Source: Acidimicrobiia bacterium UBA4744 (GTDB taxonomy: Bacteria > Actinomycetota > Acidimicrobiia > Spongiisociales > UBA4744). Taken from it: 5,249 nt of DNA. Both the position numbers and the translations under genes were made by a program. The notes beneath the pieces are model-generated. The model saw nothing but the letters and a program-made list of their open reading frames with translations, made no database searches and had not been told where the DNA came from. The stretch is from NCBI GenBank assembly GCA_002403855.1, contig DHIO01000021.1:1-5249 (forward strand), in the 5' to 3' direction. This document shows positions 4,013-5,249 of this stretch, one piece after another (the first letter of the stretch is position 1; each line of letters opens with the position of its first letter).

Positions 4013-5249
4013 ATGATGCGACGCTCCGCCACGTTGGTGATTGCGCTTTTCCTGCTCGTTGCGACTGCTGCTTGCGAGGCAGATACCTCCGAACCGGTAA
4101 CCACCACCGGCCAGGCTCAAACAACGACCACGACCGAGACCACCACGACCGCCGCAGGTGAGGGAACAACGTCCACCACGGCCAAGCCGCTCATCGATCC
4201 TGAGCTGGAGGCGACGTTTGTGGAGTTCGTCAGGGACGGTTGGGACCGCTCGGCTCGCGACCACGGGGGTGAGGTTCCCGGCCTCACCGATGGGGAGATC
4301 CTCGACATTGGGCGGGCGATCTGTGAGCACCTGGCGACCGACCCGACGGCAGTGTCGGGGCAGGCGAGCATGGAATCGTTCGCTGAGGTTGCCGCCGTGA
4401 TCGCCGATCGGCTGGGATTCGTCTACGACCCGGCGTTGTTCGATGCCGGATTCGAGTCCCGGTATGACGCTTCGCTGGTGAAGGCGTTCAAGCACACCGG
4501 TAATCGGGGAGTGGCTTCGGGGGTGTTGTGCCCCCAATTCGATGTCGACCCGATGGCCGATCAGTACGTGGGGCGGATGTTCCTGAGTCCGTGGAGTGTC
4601 AACGCAGTGGAGGCAGCGGCGCCTAGCCCGGGGGAAGGCCAGCCGGTGACGGTGGTCGGCCCGGATGGCGTGGCTGGGGATGCGCTGGTAGCGGAGTTGT
4701 CAACGGTCTCGGCGGGAGAAGGGTTCGAAGTCATCTACAGCCGGTATCTCGACCTCGAGGATCTACTGAATCTGATCTCCAGTGACGACCCGCCGGATGT
4801 CATCATCGTTCCCTGGCCCGGGTTCCTCTTCGAGGTCGACGATCAACTGGTCGACCTGGTGGAGATGGTCGAACCCGCCGAGCTGCATGAGGCGTTCGGG
4901 GACTACCTGATCGATTCGGCGAAAGACCCAAACGGTGCGGTGTTGGGGGCGCCGATCCGGGTCGCGAGCCTGAAGTCGTTGGTCTGGTATAAGCCGGCCC
5001 AGTTCGACGACCGCGGATACGAAACCCCGACCACGTTCGCCGAGCTGACCGCGCTCAGCGACCAGATGGTGGCCGACGGGGAAACACCCTGGTGCAACTA
5101 CATCGAATCCGAGGCAGCAACGGGCTGGATAGGAACCGACTGGGTCGAAGACCTGCTGTTGGGTACCGAAGGATCGACGGTCTACGACGGGTGGGTTGAT
5201 CACAGTGTGCCCTTCACAGACGCCCGAGTGGAGGCCGCCTTCGAGCGGT
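4013..5249 (+). CDS. Carbohydrate ABC transporter substrate-binding lipoprotein, alpha-glucoside type, with extra N-terminal domain (3' end beyond window)
   Basis: The first 412 residues of a secreted lipoprotein; no stop occurs before the window ends. A signal peptide (RR, then LVIALFLLVATAA) ends at the probable lipobox Cys21, followed by a Thr-rich linker (about 28-57). Residues about 62-178 form a helical domain with Cys104 (AICEHL) and Cys173 (VLCPQF), resembling DUF732. From about 210 it reads as a family 1 sugar-binding protein close to AglE: DVIIVPWPG, KSLVWYKPAQF, ETPWC, ATGWIGTDWVEDLLL and VYDGWVDHSVPF. It would capture an alpha-glucoside or related sugar outside the membrane for an importer; permease genes are not in view. 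ATG 4013 is the first possible start after an in-frame TGA at 3986; ATG 4016 is equally possible. The N-terminal domain is not usual in AglE proteins. Transporter identity is strong; the sugar is uncertain. Confidence 0.88.
   Translation, partial: MMRRSATLVIALFLLVATAACEADTSEPVTTTGQAQTTTTTETTTTAAGEGTTSTTAKPLIDPELEATFVEFVRDGWDRSARDHGGEVPGLTDGEILDIGRAICEHLATDPTAVSGQASMESFAEVAAVIADRLGFVYDPALFDAGFESRYDASLVKAFKHTGNRGVASGVLCPQFDVDPMADQYVGRMFLSPWSVNAVEAAAPSPGEGQPVTVVGPDGVAGDALVAELSTVSAGEGFEVIYSRYLDLEDLLNLISSDDPPDVIIVPWPGFLFEVDDQLVDLVEMVEPAELHEAFGDYLIDSAKDPNGAVLGAPIRVASLKSLVWYKPAQFDDRGYETPTTFAELTALSDQMVADGETPWCNYIESEAATGWIGTDWVEDLLLGTEGSTVYDGWVDHSVPFTDARVEAAFER

Noticed and set aside
3836..4537. A 233-codon open frame on the minus strand
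   Set aside because: It lies opposite the lipoprotein gene and its promoter; its translation is Arg/Gly/His-rich and lacks motifs, unlike the clear binding-protein motifs on the plus strand.
4763..5203. A 146-codon open frame on the minus strand
   Set aside because: It is antisense to the best-supported part of the sugar-binding domain, so it is a shadow of high-GC coding sequence.
1..5249. CRISPR array, prophage, transposase or toxin-antitoxin genes
   Set aside because: No regularly spaced repeats of suitable length and no motifs of these protein families were seen on either strand.

Overview
The window is GC-rich, densely coded DNA that looks like an actinobacterium, most likely of the Acidimicrobiia or a related lineage. 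This is inferred from strong GC preference at third codon positions, Shine-Dalgarno-led genes, TACGAT-type -10 hexamers, an actinobacterial-style ECF sigma factor and a lipoprotein with a long threonine-rich linker. No rRNA, tRNA, CRISPR array or intact mobile element was recognised.

Layout. (1) 1-612: an intergenic hairpin repeat, a doubtful 42-residue membrane ORF (131-259), and a small cytoplasmic SnoaL/NTF2-like protein (256-612). (2) 613-1551: a second copy of the hairpin repeat, a promoter-like element with a purine-rich leader, and a two-helix membrane protein of unknown function (826-1551). (3) 1552-1935: a 384-base non-coding gap between convergent genes, with several hairpins. (4) 1936-3431, minus strand: a two-gene operon, read from high to low coordinates. 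An ECF sigma factor (2871-3431) is translationally coupled through a TTGA overlap to a single-pass membrane protein (1936-2874) with an outer NTF2-like domain. The second protein is probably the sigma factor's regulator. (5) 3432-4012: a 581-base divergent intergenic region with an inverted cluster of 9-base repeats and a near-copy of the promoter/leader found at 760-820. (6) 4013-5249, running off the window: a lipoprotein whose C-terminal part is a carbohydrate (alpha-glucoside type) ABC-transporter substrate-binding domain. It carries an unusual extra N-terminal domain with two cysteines, resembling DUF732.

How the parts may work together (inference). The sigma factor and its membrane partner look like an envelope-sensing pair. 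The membrane protein at 826 and the binding lipoprotein at 4013 share the same promoter and leader architecture, so they may belong to one regulon. No direct evidence links that regulon to the ECF sigma factor. The most unusual items are the two-domain binding protein, the duplicated promoter/leader, the 9-base repeat cluster, and the sigma-factor partner that lacks a zinc-binding anti-sigma motif.
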